IMG/VR virus record: IMGVR_UViG_3300025671_000271
Span: 1-32,624 of that record
Length of the DNA: 32,624 bases
Origin: a virus
Strand: one strand, 5' to 3'
Position numbers and translations under genes: made by a program. Below are positions 9,832 to 16,493 of this stretch, in pieces. Each line of letters begins with the position of its first letter. Position 1 is the first letter of the stretch. The notes under the pieces are model-generated. The model was not told the origin of the DNA. It worked only from the letters and a program-made list of their open reading frames with translations, and searched no databases.

Positions 9832-11121
9832 ATGGCTAGTACATATTTATCATTTACACAAGGAGCTGCTACAAGCAGAAGAATATTTACTATTTCTGTT
9901 TGGGTAAAAAGAGCAAACTTATCAGCACAACAACAAATATTTGAAACTTGGTTAGATAATAACAATAGATTTGATGTTCAATTTACAGCATCTGATAAAA
10001 TTTTAGTACAACATACATTAGGTGGTTCAACATCAATTAATATTGAAACATCTAGGTTATTTAGAGATACTTCAGCTTGGTATCATATTGTAGTTGAAGT
10101 AGATACAACACAAGCAACAGCAAGTGATAGAGTTAAAATTTATATAAATGGTTCTCAAGAAACATCACTTTCTCCAGCAACATACCCATCACAAAATCTT
10201 GATTTAGCTTTAGGCACAGCAAGTTATACAAATTTTTTAGGTAAATATAGTTCTGCTGGTGGTAATTATTTTGATGGTTCAATGTCTCATGTTCACTTTA
10301 TAGATGGCACAGCTTATGATGCTACAGCATTTGGAGAATATGATGCCAATGGTGTTTGGAAAATTAAAACAGATGTAAGTGTAACTTATGGAACTAATGG
10401 TTACTTTATTTTAAAAGATGGTAATAGTGTTACTGACCAATCTGGTAACGGTAATAACTTTACAGTTGCAGGTGGTACATTAACGAATACTGAAGATAAT
10501 CCTTCAAATGTTTTTTGCACAATGAATCCTTTAGATAAATCTTCAAGTTTGGCTTTAAGTAATGGTAATACAACAAGTGTATCTCCATCTGATGCTTGGC
10601 AACCAGGTAAAGCAACAATAGGTATGATTGGTCAAAGCGGAAAATTTTATTGGGAAGCAAAAATTGTAAGTGGGTTATATCCTTATATTGGTGTTTATGA
10701 TGCTTCTGGAACTGTAAGAGGTTCAGTACAATCTGATATGGATACTAATAGATTTGCTTATACATACGCAGGTGGTATTGAAAGAACTATAACTGGTCAA
10801 AGTGGTATTCCTGGTGGTACTTATGCTACTTTTGGAGCTGGTGATATAATTAGTGTTGGTGTTGATAAAGTAAATGGAACAATTACTTTTTGGAAAAATG
10901 GAACACAAATTTATACAGAAACACATAGTAGCTTACAAACCAAAGATTTAATTCCAGGAACACAACAATATAATTCTCAAGTAGATTGGAACTTCGGTAA
11001 TGGCTATTTTGGAACTACAGCAGTAGCTAGTGCAGGAACTAACGCAAGTGGTATAGGAATATTTGAATATGATGTTCCAACAGGTTATACTGCTTTATCA
11101 ACAAAAGGATTAAATTTATAA
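9832..11121 (+). CDS. Fibre/adhesin protein with LamG-like and SPRY-like domains
   Basis: 429 residues from the ATG at 9832, chosen because a GGAGA ribosome-binding site sits 8 bases upstream; an in-frame TTG at 9769 would overlap the previous gene and gives no recognisable extra sequence. About residues 1-150 look like a concanavalin/LamG jelly roll (ISVWVKRANLS, FDVQFTASDKILVQH, WYHIVVEVDTT, VKIYINGSQ). Residues ~236-420 look like a SPRY domain (GKFYWEAKIV, YIGVYDASG, GDIISVGVDKVNGTITFWKNG, VDWNFGNGYF). Both are binding folds, so receptor recognition is likely. Its stop overlaps the next ATG (TAATG). It is part of a run of four fibre genes. Confidence 0.8.
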   Translation: MASTYLSFTQGAATSRRIFTISVWVKRANLSAQQQIFETWLDNNNRFDVQFTASDKILVQHTLGGSTSINIETSRLFRDTSAWYHIVVEVDTTQATASDRVKIYINGSQETSLSPATYPSQNLDLALGTASYTNFLGKYSSAGGNYFDGSMSHVHFIDGTAYDATAFGEYDANGVWKIKTDVSVTYGTNGYFILKDGNSVTDQSGNGNNFTVAGGTLTNTEDNPSNVFCTMNPLDKSSSLALSNGNTTSVSPSDAWQPGKATIGMIGQSGKFYWEAKIVSGLYPYIGVYDASGTVRGSVQSDMDTNRFAYTYAGGIERTITGQSGIPGGTYATFGAGDIISVGVDKVNGTITFWKNGTQIYTETHSSLQTKDLIPGTQQYNSQVDWNFGNGYFGTTAVASAGTNASGIGIFEYDVPTGYTALSTKGLNL

Positions 11122-12152
11122 TGGCTTACACTACAATTAAAAAACCTTCGGATTATTTTAATACTAAACTTTATACAGGTAATGGTACAACAGATACAGC
11201 TATAACAGGAGTTGGATTTCAACCAGATATGACTTGGATTAAATCAAGGTCTGCCGCTACACCTCATTCACTTACTGATGCTGTTAGAGGTAATAATCAA
11301 GGATTATATCCAAATTTAACTAATGCAGAAAATACATCAAGTAATTATGTTAAATCTTTTGATAATGATGGTTTTACTCTTGGCACAGATAGTATAATAA
11401 ATGCTAATTCTGCAACATTTGCATCATGGAATTGGTTAGCCTCAAACACAACTGCATCAAACACAGTTGGAGATATAAACTCTACTGTTAGTGCTAATAC
11501 AACAAGTGGATTTAGTATTGTGTCTTATACAGGAACAGGTTCTTCTAGTGCAACAATTGGTCATGGATTAGGTGTTACACCTAAAATGATTATTATTAAA
11601 AATCGTAGTACTACAAGTAATTGGGTAGTTTATCATGAAACTATGGGAAACAATCAAATTATGTTTTTAGATTTAACTGATGGTCAATCTCTATCTAATG
11701 GAACTTTTAATGCAACATCTCCAACAAATTCAACATTTACTGTTGGTAATTCACTTTCAACAAATGGTTCTGGTAATAATATAATTGCTTATTGCTTCAG
11801 CGAAATTAAAGGCTTCAGCAAGTTTGGTTCTTATGTTGGCAACGGTTCGGTTGACGGAAGTTTCTGCTATCTCGGATTTAAACCAAAATTAGTTATTGTA
11901 AAAGAATATGGTGCATCAGGAAATTGGATTATGAAAGAAAGTAGATTTGATAATCAAAATGATAGCTATATACTTTCTAATGATCCTTCTTCAGAAGTTA
12001 ATGCAAATGCAGTTGTTGGTTTTGATTTATTAAGTAATGGTTTTAAATTAAGAGGCACAGCAGGAGATAGTAATGGAGCAGGTGCTAATATTTTATACAT
12101 GGCATTTGCCGAAGAACCTTTAGTGGGAGATAACCCTTGTACAGCGAGATAA
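11121..12152 (+). CDS. Repeat-containing tail fibre protein (DUF7483-like)
   Basis: 343 residues built from repeated motifs of the form [YT]-GNG-x-x-D-...-GF-[QK]-P-[DK]-...-[IV]-K-[SE], seen at about residues 17-45 and 240-265. A middle copy carries GHGLGVTPKMIIIKNRSTT followed by NWVVYHE. This is a common fibre family in marine phages (DUF7483 as I recall). The segment YCFSEIKGFSKFGSYVGNGS (~228-247) is the most conserved part of the family, and here it is encoded by visibly GC-richer codons than its surroundings. Likely a receptor-binding or fibre-extension component. The start overlaps the previous stop. Confidence 0.74.
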   Translation: MAYTTIKKPSDYFNTKLYTGNGTTDTAITGVGFQPDMTWIKSRSAATPHSLTDAVRGNNQGLYPNLTNAENTSSNYVKSFDNDGFTLGTDSIINANSATFASWNWLASNTTASNTVGDINSTVSANTTSGFSIVSYTGTGSSSATIGHGLGVTPKMIIIKNRSTTSNWVVYHETMGNNQIMFLDLTDGQSLSNGTFNATSPTNSTFTVGNSLSTNGSGNNIIAYCFSEIKGFSKFGSYVGNGSVDGSFCYLGFKPKLVIVKEYGASGNWIMKESRFDNQNDSYILSNDPSSEVNANAVVGFDLLSNGFKLRGTAGDSNGAGANILYMAFAEEPLVGDNPCTAR

Positions 12153-12156
12153 TATT

Positions 12157-12207
12157 ATGACAAAAGCTAATTGCAAATTATCTTTAAAGAAAGTAAAAGG
12201 AAATTAG
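12157..12207 (+). other. Tiny reading frame beginning MTKA, possible remnant of a fibre-gene start
   Basis: ATG at 12157 opens a 16-codon frame (MTKANCKLSLKKVKGN) ending two bases before the start of the next fibre gene, which begins MTKARDLANI. The shared first four codons suggest either a duplicated gene start or chance in an A-rich leader. No ribosome-binding site is obvious ahead of it, so translation is doubtful. Confidence 0.25.
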
Positions 12208-12208
12208 A

Positions 12209-12898
12209 ATGACTAAAGCAAGAGATTTAGCAAACATTATATCTGGTGGATTTACAGCAGATGATATTCCAAACATTGATGCTAGTAAAATAACTACAGG
12301 AACAATTACTCCTAGTGATAATACAGTTACCAATACAAAAATAGTAGATAGCACAATTCAACTTGCTAAACTTTCAGCAACAGGAACTAAAGATGCTACA
12401 ACTTTTTTAAGAGGAGATAATACTTTTGCAGAAGCTGGTGGTGGTATTGAAGAAGCTGATATATTTAGATTTACAACTAATAAAGCAGATTCTGCACAAC
12501 AACCTTTAAGTGGAAGTTGGGAAAGAGTAGATGATGCAAGTTTTGCTAAAATTGGAACAGGAATGACAGAAAGTTCTGGTGTATTTACTTTTCCATCAAC
12601 AGGATTATACTATGTTATATTTACAACAACTGGCTATGCAATAAATAATGGTTGTGATGCTAGAATTTTAGGAACAGTAGATAATGGTTCTAATTGGGAT
12701 ATTTTAGCTCAAGCTAAAATTGGAGAAGATAGTGGTTGGTATTGGAATGCTACAATTAATAGTTATTTTAATTGCACAGATACATCAAATCGTAAAGTTA
12801 GATTTGACATAACATTAGGTGCAGATACAGATATGTATGGTTCAACAACAGAAAATTCTACTTATGCAAATTTTATAAGATTAGGAGATAGTCAATAA
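12209..12898 (+). CDS. Small fibre/spike protein with C1q/TNF-like jelly-roll domain
   Basis: 229 residues. The N-terminus MTKARDLANIISGGFTADDIPNIDASKITTGTI is the stereotyped start of many marine phage fibre proteins, with a short beta-helical 'DASKITTGTI' segment that presumably trimerises. Residues ~85-229 follow the C1q/TNF jelly-roll plan: FTFPSTGLYYVIFTTTGYA, a middle with DNGSNWDILAQAKI, and a closing strand YANFIRLGD. Such domains end receptor-binding fibres. AAAAGGAAAT lies 6-8 bases before the ATG. The stop overlaps the ATG of the next gene. Confidence 0.78.
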   Translation: MTKARDLANIISGGFTADDIPNIDASKITTGTITPSDNTVTNTKIVDSTIQLAKLSATGTKDATTFLRGDNTFAEAGGGIEEADIFRFTTNKADSAQQPLSGSWERVDDASFAKIGTGMTESSGVFTFPSTGLYYVIFTTTGYAINNGCDARILGTVDNGSNWDILAQAKIGEDSGWYWNATINSYFNCTDTSNRKVRFDITLGADTDMYGSTTENSTYANFIRLGDSQ

Positions 12899-13194
12899 TG
12901 GAAAAAGATTATTTACAATTAGCATTAAAATATTTTAATGGTGGTAATTGGTACACTTGGAAAAAATATGATGATGATGGAAACAAAATTCCTAACGATC
13001 AAAGAATGTGTTATGAATGTATAGAGATTATTAAAGATGGTGCTACTATGCCAACTGAGGCAGAAGTAAATGCAAAGATTGAAGAATTAAAACAAGCTGA
13101 TGCAGATAGAGAAACTAAAAAAGCATCTGGCAAACAAAAACTTTTAGACTTAGGTTTAACTGAAGAAGAAGTAAAAGCATTAATTGGTATATAA
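12898..13194 (+). CDS. Hypothetical protein after the fibre genes (possible fibre-assembly chaperone)
   Basis: 98 residues, not recognised with confidence. The N-terminal half is aromatic (YFNGGNWYTWKKYDDDGN, then CYECIEIIKDG). The C-terminal half is helical with an acidic/lysine pattern ending LLDLGLTEEEVKALIG, a motif common in small phage tail-fibre assembly and tail chaperone proteins. It is coupled to the fibre gene by TAATG overlap, and its own stop overlaps the following ATG. A fibre-assembly helper is the best guess by position, but this is inference. Confidence 0.6.
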   Translation: MEKDYLQLALKYFNGGNWYTWKKYDDDGNKIPNDQRMCYECIEIIKDGATMPTEAEVNAKIEELKQADADRETKKASGKQKLLDLGLTEEEVKALIGI

Positions 13195-13415
13195 TGAAAT
13201 TTATATTAGCCTTTAGCATATGCTCTGCTATAACAGGCTATTGTAATAATACCGCAACCTTACCTACAGAGTTTAAGTCTTGGTCTGAGTGTGTCGGTGC
13301 AGGTGGAAAATTAATAATTAACTTTTCACGAGAAATGGAAACAAGTATAGAAGATAACAAATTATATATGAACTATTTTTGCAACGAGATACAAGACAAT
13401 GAGAAAGACAGTTAA
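13194..13415 (+). CDS. Small cysteine-containing protein with signal-like N-terminus
   Basis: 73 residues. The first ~22 (MKFILAFSICSAITGYCNNT) form a short positive start and hydrophobic core like a signal peptide; C10 or C17 could be lipid-attachment candidates, but no good lipobox is present. Four cysteines could form two disulphides in the periplasm. It lies at the head of the lysis region, where spanin-type or other envelope proteins are common, but no spanin pattern is evident. It overlaps the next gene by 17 bases in a different frame. Confidence 0.58.
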   Translation: MKFILAFSICSAITGYCNNTATLPTEFKSWSECVGAGGKLIINFSREMETSIEDNKLYMNYFCNEIQDNEKDS

Positions 13416-13647
13416 AAAGAAATCATTTAAATCAGCGATAGAGGATAACAACTCTATTCGTATCTCCTACCATGAAAAGGTTTGTGCAGAAAGAATGAAA
13501 ACTTTATTCAAAGCAATAGATGAAATGAGAAAAGATATTAGAGATTTAAAAGCAGATGTAAATAAAAGTAAAGGTGGCTTTAGAGTCTTATTACTTATTG
13601 GTGGTGCAATAGCTTCCTTGCTAGGCTACATTAAATATAATGGCTAA
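13399..13647 (+). CDS. Small membrane protein, XhlA/holin-like
   Basis: 82 residues. A basic N-terminus is followed by a coiled-coil region (EKVCAERMKTLFKAIDEMRKDIRDLKADVNK, ~25-55) and a single C-terminal membrane helix (VLLLIGGAIASLLGYI, ~63-78). This is the plan of the haemolysin XhlA family, which works with holins in lysis. It overlaps the upstream gene by 17 bases and the downstream one by 8. The endolysin is two genes on, supporting a lysis role, but the assignment is by architecture rather than by a diagnostic motif. Confidence 0.62.
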   Translation: MRKTVKKKSFKSAIEDNNSIRISYHEKVCAERMKTLFKAIDEMRKDIRDLKADVNKSKGGFRVLLLIGGAIASLLGYIKYNG

Positions 13648-13951
13648 ATCAAACAGAAGAGTTAAGGCAATCGCTGGATTAACTACTGAACTTGCTGCAC
13701 AACTCCGACTTGCAAAAGATCCTAATATACTTGTGTTTGTTCCACTTGGTGGTCTTGGTCCAGTAGATATTGTAACTTTAAATATGACAACTGGTGAGTA
13801 TACTGCTTATGATGTTAAGGCAAAAAATTACAGAAAGAAAAACAGTTATGTTGCACCCGATGGATATAAAAGAAATCTTAAAGGATCATTTATATCAAGA
13901 GGTACGACTAAAGAACAAAAGAAACTAGGAGTGAAAATAATATACGAATGA
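13640..13951 (+). CDS. Small PD-(D/E)XK nuclease-like protein
   Basis: 103 residues. The layout matches minimal PD-(D/E)XK nucleases: a helix with G13-x-x-x-E17 (IAGLTTELAAQLRLA), then GGLGPVD43IVTL, then a strand with D58-V-K60 (EYTAYDVKAKNYR). E17, D43, D58 and K60 have the usual order and spacing of the catalytic residues in Holliday-junction-resolvase-like and restriction-type folds. It could resolve branched replication intermediates before packaging, analogous to the T7 gp3 role, although its place is in the lysis block. It is coupled to both neighbours by 8- and 4-base overlaps. Function is inferred from motif spacing only. Confidence 0.6.
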   Translation: MAKSNRRVKAIAGLTTELAAQLRLAKDPNILVFVPLGGLGPVDIVTLNMTTGEYTAYDVKAKNYRKKNSYVAPDGYKRNLKGSFISRGTTKEQKKLGVKIIYE

Positions 13952-14415
13952 AATTATCTAAAAATTTTACATTAAAAGAAATGACTAAGTCTGATTTTGC
14001 AATCAGAAATGGTATCGCTAATGAACCTAACATGGATCAGATTGTTAAGTTAAAAGAGTTATGCCAAAAATTATTACAACCCGTTAGAGAAAAGTTTGGT
14101 CCAGTAATTGTAACTTCTGGTTACAGATCTCCAGAACTTTGTGCCAAGATTGGAAGCTCATTGGATAGCCAACACGCAAAAGCAGAGGCGGTAGACTTTG
14201 AAGTTATAGGATTTGATAATGCAGATATTGCTTATTGGATTAAAGATAACATTGAATGTTGGGATCAAATGATCCTTGAGTTCTATACTCCTGGCGAACC
14301 TAACTCTGGATGGGTGCATTGCAGCATATCAGATAAACCTAGAAAACAATTCTTGAGAGCATTTAAAGAAGATGGTAAGACGAAATACAAACCAATCATA
14401 GGAGACATAAGATAA
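13948..14415 (+). CDS. Endolysin, peptidase M15 family (D-Ala-D-Ala carboxypeptidase-like)
   Basis: 155 residues, the usual size of a single-domain phage M15A endopeptidase. Visible motifs: FTLKEMTKSD near the N-terminus, SGYRSPEL at 57-64, zinc ligands H76 and D83 in SQHAKAEAVDFE, catalytic E111 in WDQMILEFY, and the third ligand H124 in GWVHCSI. These cut peptide cross-links of peptidoglycan at lysis. There is no signal peptide, so release should depend on a holin; membrane proteins lie on both sides. ATGA overlap couples it to the nuclease-like gene upstream. Confidence 0.92.
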   Translation: MKLSKNFTLKEMTKSDFAIRNGIANEPNMDQIVKLKELCQKLLQPVREKFGPVIVTSGYRSPELCAKIGSSLDSQHAKAEAVDFEVIGFDNADIAYWIKDNIECWDQMILEFYTPGEPNSGWVHCSISDKPRKQFLRAFKEDGKTKYKPIIGDIR

Positions 14416-14416
14416 A

Positions 14417-14794
14417 ATGTGGTTGAAATTATTATCGATGGGTATAAAGACGGGTTCTCACCTGTATCAAAATAGACAAAGAACTAAGATGCTTATGTCT
14501 GATGCAGAAAGATTACACGCAGAGAAGTTAGCTAATGGAGAACTGGAATATAAAAAAGAAATTATTGCATCTAATGACAAAGGTTGGAAAGACGAGTTTG
14601 TACTTATACTTGTATCTCTTCCTATTTTGTTATTGGTCTATAGTGTTTTCAGCAACGATCCAGATATTAAAGTAAAGCTAGACTTATTCTTTGAATACTT
14701 TAATGAGCTGCCAATGTGGTTTCAAATATTATTTGTATCTGTAGTGGGTGCAATTTATGGTATAAAAGGAACTGAATTAATTAAGAGGAAATAA
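14417..14794 (+). CDS. Holin-like membrane protein
   Basis: 125 residues. An amphipathic, charged N-terminal half with a helix ending EIIASNDKGWKDEFV is followed by two hydrophobic segments (LILVSLPILLLVYSVF, ~63-78, and MWFQILFVSVVGAIYGI, ~100-117) and a basic tail. The W-x-DE-F-V...P motif before the first membrane helix resembles the GTA/3TM holin family. It begins one base after the endolysin stop. A role in timed membrane permeabilisation is therefore likely; an anchor for another function cannot be excluded. Confidence 0.66.
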   Translation: MWLKLLSMGIKTGSHLYQNRQRTKMLMSDAERLHAEKLANGELEYKKEIIASNDKGWKDEFVLILVSLPILLLVYSVFSNDPDIKVKLDLFFEYFNELPMWFQILFVSVVGAIYGIKGTELIKRK

Positions 14795-14795
14795 T

Positions 14796-14912
14796 ATGTC
14801 ACAACAAATACCTACAATGTTTGTATCTCAATACAGCAAAAAGAAACCTACACTTCTATCTCAGCAAATGGGTAAGAAGAAAAAGAAAAAAAAATATAAG
14901 AAGAAGAAGTAA
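14796..14912 (+). CDS. Tiny lysine-rich protein 1
   Basis: 38 codons from ATG 14796, with AGAGGAAAT 5-10 bases upstream as ribosome-binding site. The product starts MSQQIPTMFVSQYSKKKPTL and ends in a nearly pure Lys tail with one Tyr. The stop TAA overlaps the ATG of the next tiny gene. The good ribosome-binding site and the unbroken chain of overlaps make it a credible gene; it may bind nucleic acid by charge. Function unknown. Confidence 0.62.
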   Translation: MSQQIPTMFVSQYSKKKPTLLSQQMGKKKKKKKYKKKK

Positions 14913-15046
14913 TGGCTAAGCAAAAGTTCACACATTATATCCCAAGAGAGAAGCCACCTAAGAGAAGAGGTGTGCATAAAAAATCTCAATCAAAGTCGGA
15001 GAAGAGACAGAAGAAACAAACAAGATACAAAGGTCAAGGCAGATGA
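14912..15046 (+). CDS. Tiny basic conserved phage protein ('YKGQG' type)
   Basis: 44 residues: starts MAKQKFTHYIPREKPPKRRG and ends in Lys/Arg/Gln/Ser-rich sequence with TRYKGQGR. I recall short proteins with the same THY.PREK start and K-Y-x-GQG end in many marine and T7-like podoviruses, where they have no known function. It overlaps the previous stop (TAATG), and its own TGA overlaps the next ATG (ATGA). Strong positive charge suggests nucleic-acid contact; that is inference. Confidence 0.7.
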   Translation: MAKQKFTHYIPREKPPKRRGVHKKSQSKSEKRQKKQTRYKGQGR

Positions 15047-15147
15047 TTGATAAGTTCTTATATAAATTTTTTGGTTTGGTAGACTCATGGTTTTATTGGG
15101 TAGAAAAACAATTCATTAAACAAAATAAGAAGAGAAAGAAAAAATGA
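15043..15147 (+). CDS. Tiny aromatic/basic protein
   Basis: 34 residues with an aromatic amphipathic core (FLYKFFGLVDSWFYWVEKQF) and a Lys/Arg tail. It could lie on a membrane surface as an amphipathic helix. ATGA overlaps at both ends (15043-15046 and 15144-15147) are the main evidence that it is translated. Not recognised. Confidence 0.55.
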   Translation: MIDKFLYKFFGLVDSWFYWVEKQFIKQNKKRKKK

Positions 15148-15308
15148 GAGATACTAAAACTATTGAAATGTATAGTAAGAAATTAGAAAAAAAATTAAAA
15201 GAACTAGAAATATTTAAACTTCTAAAGAAAGAAGTAAATCATGGTGCTAATGGTACACAAGATTATGTAATTAAAAAGGGAGTGAATAAAGGTAAAGTTG
15301 CGAAATGA
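15144..15308 (+). CDS. Small coiled-coil/basic protein
   Basis: 54 residues. The first ~30 form a Lys/Glu/Leu helix (KKLEKKLKELEIFKLLKKE), and the rest is polar (NHGANGTQDYVIKKG). It is linked by 4-base ATGA overlaps to the genes on each side. Not recognised; likely one member of a translationally coupled set of small late proteins. Confidence 0.6.
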   Translation: MRDTKTIEMYSKKLEKKLKELEIFKLLKKEVNHGANGTQDYVIKKGVNKGKVAK

Positions 15309-15499
15309 AAATTGATATTAAATGGATTATAGGATTTATAGGTAGTGCTTTATTTGGTTTATGCACATGGGTTCTAGTATCTATTGTTGATTTAAAAGAA
15401 GATACAAATTATATTAAAGGTGAATTGTTTGGAATTGATAAAGCTATTGGCAGAGTATATAATTATATTAATGGAAACAAAAATAGTCCAGCGGAATAA
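15305..15499 (+). CDS. Small single-pass membrane protein
   Basis: 64 residues. The membrane segment WIIGFIGSALFGLCTWVLVSIV (~7-28) is preceded by MKIDIK, and the C-terminal half is soluble with a helical pattern (LKEDTNYIKGELFGIDKAIGRV). This resembles small holin or antiholin-like proteins, and the earlier lysis block is 500 bases upstream, but no specific family is recognised. ATGA overlap with the previous gene. Confidence 0.62.
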   Translation: MKIDIKWIIGFIGSALFGLCTWVLVSIVDLKEDTNYIKGELFGIDKAIGRVYNYINGNKNSPAE

Positions 15500-15501
15500 A
15501 C

Positions 15502-15750
15502 ATGGCAATAACATATAGAGGTGAAAGATTTTCTGGTTACAATAAACCTAAGAGAACTCCAGGTGCTAAAAAGAAATCTGCTGTTCTTGCAAAGGTAGGA
15601 AAGAAAGTTAAGCTAGTTCGATTTGGCGATCCAAAGATGTCAATCAAGAAACAAATACCCGCAAGACGAAAGAGCTTCAGAGCTAGACACAAATGCTCTA
15701 CAGCTACCAATAAACTAACACCTAGATATTGGAGCTGCAAAGCATGGTAG
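15502..15750 (+). CDS. Conserved basic phage protein (DUF6321-like)
   Basis: 82 residues: begins MAITYRGERFSGYNKPKRTP, with the core VKLVRFGDPKMSIKKQIPARRKSFRARHKC and the end LTPRYWSCKAW. I recall this pattern as a widely conserved short phage protein (DUF6321), of unknown function. Cys residues in RARHKC and YWSCKAW and the very high Arg/Lys content suggest a compact nucleic-acid-binding or zinc-stabilised fold. It is the last gene of the rightward late block; a minus-strand gene converges 4 bases after its stop. Confidence 0.85.
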   Translation: MAITYRGERFSGYNKPKRTPGAKKKSAVLAKVGKKVKLVRFGDPKMSIKKQIPARRKSFRARHKCSTATNKLTPRYWSCKAW

Positions 15751-15754
15751 TTAA

Positions 15755-16051
15755 TTAACTTACTGCGTAAACAGTTTTAAGATGTTTTAATGGTTTGTTT
15801 GTTTCTTTATCTTTTACAACCATATCCAATCTTGCATACCAACCTTCTGAGTTAGTAAAATCATAAATATTTACTGGATGTACATGTTTCTTTTTAAATT
15901 TAAAAAGATGTTTCCAATCTTGTTTACACATCTTTGCAACTTCAACAGCTACTTCTCCAATTTCATCTCCTATTAACCATGAACAACCCCCCATGCCAAT
16001 ATAGATTATGCCTAAATATTTTTTAGGTTTTTTATTTTCTTGTGTTTTCAT
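15755..16051 (-). CDS. Hypothetical protein transcribed leftward against the late block
   Basis: 98 residues. It has a hydrophobic middle (YLGIIYIGMGGCSWLIGDEIGE, ~12-33), a basic aromatic stretch (KQDWKHLFKFKKKHVHPVNIYDF) and a C-terminal strand pair. I do not recognise it. A strong ribosome-binding site (AAAGGAG, 8 bases before the ATG) and a sigma70-like promoter just upstream support a real, separately transcribed gene. It stands alone on the minus strand between two plus-strand blocks, as an accessory early gene would. Confidence 0.65.
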   Translation of the reverse strand: MKTQENKKPKKYLGIIYIGMGGCSWLIGDEIGEVAVEVAKMCKQDWKHLFKFKKKHVHPVNIYDFTNSEGWYARLDMVVKDKETNKPLKHLKTVYAVS

Positions 16052-16081
16052 TTTTTTCTCCTTTGTTTTTTTTATAATTAT

Positions 16082-16110
16082 ATGATAACCGATTTGTATA
16101 TTTATTTCAA
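16082..16110 (-). promoter_or_regulatory. Candidate sigma70 promoter for the 15755-16051 gene
   Basis: On the minus strand, TTGAAA (16110-16105) and TATCAT (16087-16082) are 17 bases apart and lie upstream of the leftward gene's AAAGGAG site. An overlapping TATAAT-like sequence follows immediately. Seen by eye; no start site is known. Confidence 0.45.
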
Positions 16111-16144
16111 CAATTAATTTTGTATAACTCTGTCGCAGTTTTTA

Positions 16145-16183
16145 TTGTAATCATGCAACACCTGTTGTAAAAATATCACAATG
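16145..16183 (+). promoter_or_regulatory. Candidate promoter giving a leaderless or near-leaderless transcript
   Basis: TTGTAA (16145-16150) and TAAAAA (16168-16173) are separated by 17 bases. The start codon of the following gene begins 8 bases after the -10 element, where transcription itself would be expected to start. No Shine-Dalgarno sequence is present in between. The segment 16153-16183 recurs, 25 of 31 bases identical, at 24940-24970. Confidence 0.45.
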
Positions 16184-16486
16184 AAAAAAACTTGGGTTAA
16201 AAAAAAATCAACAGTATTAGTTTGTGGTTACTGCAAAGAATGCGGTAAACAATTATTAAGTAATGAAGGTGGATGGATAGTTACTCTTAAAAAAGAATAC
16301 TTTTGCCATGATGGTAAAGATGGTTCTTGCTTCGATAACTATTGTGAATTAAAATATAAACAACAACAACAGGAGAAACAATATGCCAATGGTAGGAAAA
16401 AAGAAGTTCAGCTATACGAAAGCTGGAAAGAAAAAAGCAAAAGCATACGCAAAGAAAAAGGGTATGAAGATGAAATCAAAAGGTAA
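16181..16486 (+). CDS. Zinc-finger-like small protein
   Basis: 101 residues. C15-x2-C18-x2-C21 in VCGYCKECGKQL, then C42 in YFCHDG, and SCFDNYCELK, give a cysteine-rich pattern typical of small phage zinc-binding proteins. The C-terminal ~35 residues are Lys/Glu/Gln-rich. They share DNA with the next gene (16383-16493) in another frame, so that tail may be dispensable. No ribosome-binding site precedes the ATG; the candidate promoter suggests a leaderless mRNA. Possible roles are early DNA-binding or host-interaction protein; function unknown. Confidence 0.66.
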   Translation: MKKTWVKKKSTVLVCGYCKECGKQLLSNEGGWIVTLKKEYFCHDGKDGSCFDNYCELKYKQQQQEKQYANGRKKEVQLYESWKEKSKSIRKEKGYEDEIKR

Positions 16487-16493
16487 ATACTAA
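16383..16493 (+). CDS. Tiny basic conserved phage protein ('MPMVGKKKFSYT' type)
   Basis: 36 residues: MPMVGKKKFSYTKAGKKK, then Ala/Lys-rich to the end. I recall nearly the same sequence as a recurring short protein in marine phages. An excellent ribosome-binding site (CAGGAGAAA) lies 5-8 bases before the ATG. It is wholly out of frame with the zinc-finger gene whose 3' part it overlaps by 104 bases. Its TAA overlaps the ATG of the next gene. Function unknown; charge suggests DNA or RNA contact. Confidence 0.78.
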   Translation: MPMVGKKKFSYTKAGKKKAKAYAKKKGMKMKSKGKY

